Assembly (NCBI GenBank): GCA_002838185.1
Contig: CP017948.1
Location: 1,302,001-1,366,000 of the forward strand
Length of the DNA stretch: 64,000 bases
Direction: 5' to 3'
Origin: Tenericutes bacterium MO-XQ
GTDB taxonomy: Bacteria; Bacillota_I; Bacilli_A; Acholeplasmatales; Acholeplasmataceae
Numbering within the stretch: the stretch's first letter is position 1; every line of letters begins with the position of its first letter. This document shows positions 63,401-64,000 of this stretch, one piece after another. The notes beneath the pieces were generated by a model, which did no database searches, had not been told where the DNA came from, and was given only the letters and a program-made list of their open reading frames with translations. A program made the position numbers and the translations under genes.

Positions 63401-64000
63401 TCCTACATCAAATAAAGCGTTATGTGCAACTAAAATGCTACCTTCACAAAACTTTAAAAAGCTTGGTAAAACTTCATCGATTTGAGGTGCATCTTTAACC
63501 ATTTCATCAGTGATAGATGTCAATCTTGTCGTAAATTCTGATAAGGATTCGTTTGGATTCACAAAAGTCTGATACTTTTCAATGGTATTTGAAGCCGTAA
63601 CTTTAACAGCACCTATTTCAATAATTTTGTCTCTTGTTGATGATAAACCAGTGGTTTCAATATCAAAAACAACATATGTTTGATCTTTTAAGAGTAATTC
63701 TTGATCTGAGTCTGTTGTTATTTTAAAGGCTTTTTCGTCAACAAAATCAAGTTCGACTCCATAGATTGGTTTAATCGCTTTATTCTTTGTTGCTTTATAG
63801 ATTTCAGGATATGCATATAAAGCGTTATGATCAGTAAATGCGATTGCTTCATGTCCCCATTTGACTGCTTGGTTAATATATTCTGAGACTTCTCCTATAC
63901 CATCCATGTTACTCATCTTGGTATGTACATGGAACTCAATACGTTTATCTTTTGCTTTATCTTGTCTTTCAAGTTTTTTGGATTTTTCTAAAAAGCTTAT
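60461..64000 (-). CDS. polC: DNA polymerase III PolC-type alpha subunit, N-terminus beyond window
   Basis: 1,179 codons are visible; the frame stays open to the right edge, so the OB-fold N-terminus is missing. The PHP domain starts with FHVHTKMSNMDG and is split by the inserted 3'-5' exonuclease (FDIETTGLSSTRDKIIEIG, HNALFDVGH, HHRADDDA). The polymerase core has GSRGSVGSSLVA, the zinc finger CPICGEKL, PDIDLNFSG with the catalytic acidic residues, and GQHPGGIVVVP. PolC is the main replicative polymerase of low-GC Gram-positives. No in-frame stop appears. Confidence 0.97.
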   Translation of the reverse strand: MSFLEKSKKLERQDKAKDKRIEFHVHTKMSNMDGIGEVSEYINQAVKWGHEAIAFTDHNALYAYPEIYKATKNKAIKPIYGVELDFVDEKAFKITTDSDQELLLKDQTYVVFDIETTGLSSTRDKIIEIGAVKVTASNTIEKYQTFVNPNESLSEFTTRLTSITDEMVKDAPQIDEVLPSFLKFCEGSILVAHNALFDVGHIRENARSLSLTFDDSLVIDTLSLARYFYSDQLKRFNLKAVAKLFKVKQEQHHRADDDAFVTAQVWQQMLQDLISKDIKYYQEINQNIDLKEAWKHQMPYHINVLTQTQEGYKNLFKVVSDALTDHFYHGPRTLKSVLDKHREGLLIGSGCANGDVFEIALNRDDESLKEAIKYYDYIEVQPPQAYKHLKQDLGQFADEIIEAIITKIIRYAKEMNKLVIATGDVHYLEKKDVLYREIYIRTPLVGGGIHQLNKYEEMPEQYFLTTDEMLKSFNFLDKDLAYEIVVKNTHLLNDKIERIQAFTSELYALPDDAFLEQLGIESIAGEVKRLVYDKMQYLYGEKPHPIVTERVQKELNSIIGNGFAANYYISHLLVKKSLEDGYLVGSRGSVGSSLVATLLDVTEVNPLKPHYRCPNGDFTVFHLTDEEKITYGLTPEQKVFQPYFNNIQCGYDLPTHICPICGEKLVKDGHDIPFETFLGFEGEKVPDIDLNFSGDYQSKAHAYVRELIGEDHTFRAGTIQTVAERNAFGYVKGYLEDKHLEKRSAQIERLAKKIEGVKRSTGQHPGGIVVVPKSKTIFDVTPIQYPADDTSSEWKTTHFDYHSFEDNLLKLDILGHDDPTMIKFLMDYVYEHPKEFPFDKAQNIPLDDPKVYELFSGTKVIGVESHEIMSDVASYAIPEFGTNFTRQMLVDTKPNTFAGLVKISGLSHGTDVWLKNAQSLVNDKTDFGKIPFNDIIGCRDDIMVQLTEFGLLPIKAFEIMEFVRKGKPSKDPAKWLIYEQEMRKHNVPEWYIWSASQIKYMFPKAHAAAYVIMAMRIAWFKVYKPLLFYSGFFSKRATQFDYEIMVAGSNAIRNRLNELQAQYNLKAKDESLLVTLGVALEMTKRGFNFLPVDIHTSEATTFVMEDKGLRMPFNSIDGLGEQVAIDIVAKREQKAFTSKDDVKNRTKINKTVFEKMESYGAFKDLNSENHVIESGLFAL

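Noticed and set aside
1..64000. Mycoplasma genetic code (TGA as Trp)
   Set aside because: Trp codons are TGG, and TGA ends genes at family-typical positions such as 2649 and 3521.

Overview
The window looks like the chromosome of an Acholeplasma-type mollicute or a close low-GC relative. It is strongly AT-rich and gene-dense, and almost every gene lies on the minus strand. TGA is a normal stop codon (for example it ends the choline-kinase-like gene at 2649) and Trp is TGG, so the mycoplasma code 4 does not apply. Gene order in the housekeeping blocks follows Firmicutes: rluB-cmk-rpsA-like-der-gpsA-hup, and rlmN-rsgA-rpe-thiN next to rpmB and fakA.

Layout. 1-7.2 kb: partial degenerate GGDEF/EAL protein, choline-kinase-like kinase, phosphodiesterase, rdgB, a divergent CPBP protease, an ankyrin protein and HU. 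7.3-13.1 kb: gpsA, der, S1 protein, cmk, rluB and efp. 13.2-26.9 kb: a heterodimeric ABC exporter, a secreted nuclease, two tRNAs (Thr-GGT, Gly-GCC) with textbook promoters, a membrane protease, MscS, envelope proteins, a nucleotide phosphatase and DUF proteins. 27.1-30.7 kb: a frameshifted gene followed by an IS3-type element that carries an ISL3-type element (8-bp target duplication visible). 30.7-37.7 kb: accessory enzymes (GrpB, acetyltransferases, amino-acid permease, C39-peptidase lipoprotein, membrane proteins).

37.8-50.5 kb is the unusual part. It is an accessory island ending at tRNA-Leu(GAG). Seven times, the 3' side of a minus-strand gene carries a conserved ~26-bp core followed by one to four ACGCACCC motifs 20-21 bp apart, in most cases with a terminator-like hairpin on the far side. 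At five places the 5' side of a minus-strand gene carries TCGTGTAA motifs, also about 20 bp apart, in the opposite orientation. Both motif types share a TTTAC half. The units hold Fic, acetyltransferase, XRE regulators, a Crp/Fnr regulator with a P-type metal ATPase and HMA chaperone, a metallopeptidase-like protein and a DUF4143 ATPase. The hairpins resemble the terminator directly downstream of tRNA-Leu, which suggests stepwise accretion of cassette-like units there. This is the strongest candidate for an undescribed system.

50.5-64 kb returns to core genes: fakA, rpmB, thiN, rpe, rsgA, rlmN, pheT, pheS (preceded by a T-box riboswitch), a BI-1 family membrane protein and the Gram-positive type DNA polymerase PolC, which runs off the right edge.

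Functions fit a wall-less fermentative cell: phospholipid synthesis (gpsA, choline kinase, fakA), nucleotide scavenging and sanitation (nuclease, rdgB, Ntdp), membrane stress (MscS, CPBP, BI-1) and translation. All calls come from reading the sequence and recalling family motifs; no database search was run.
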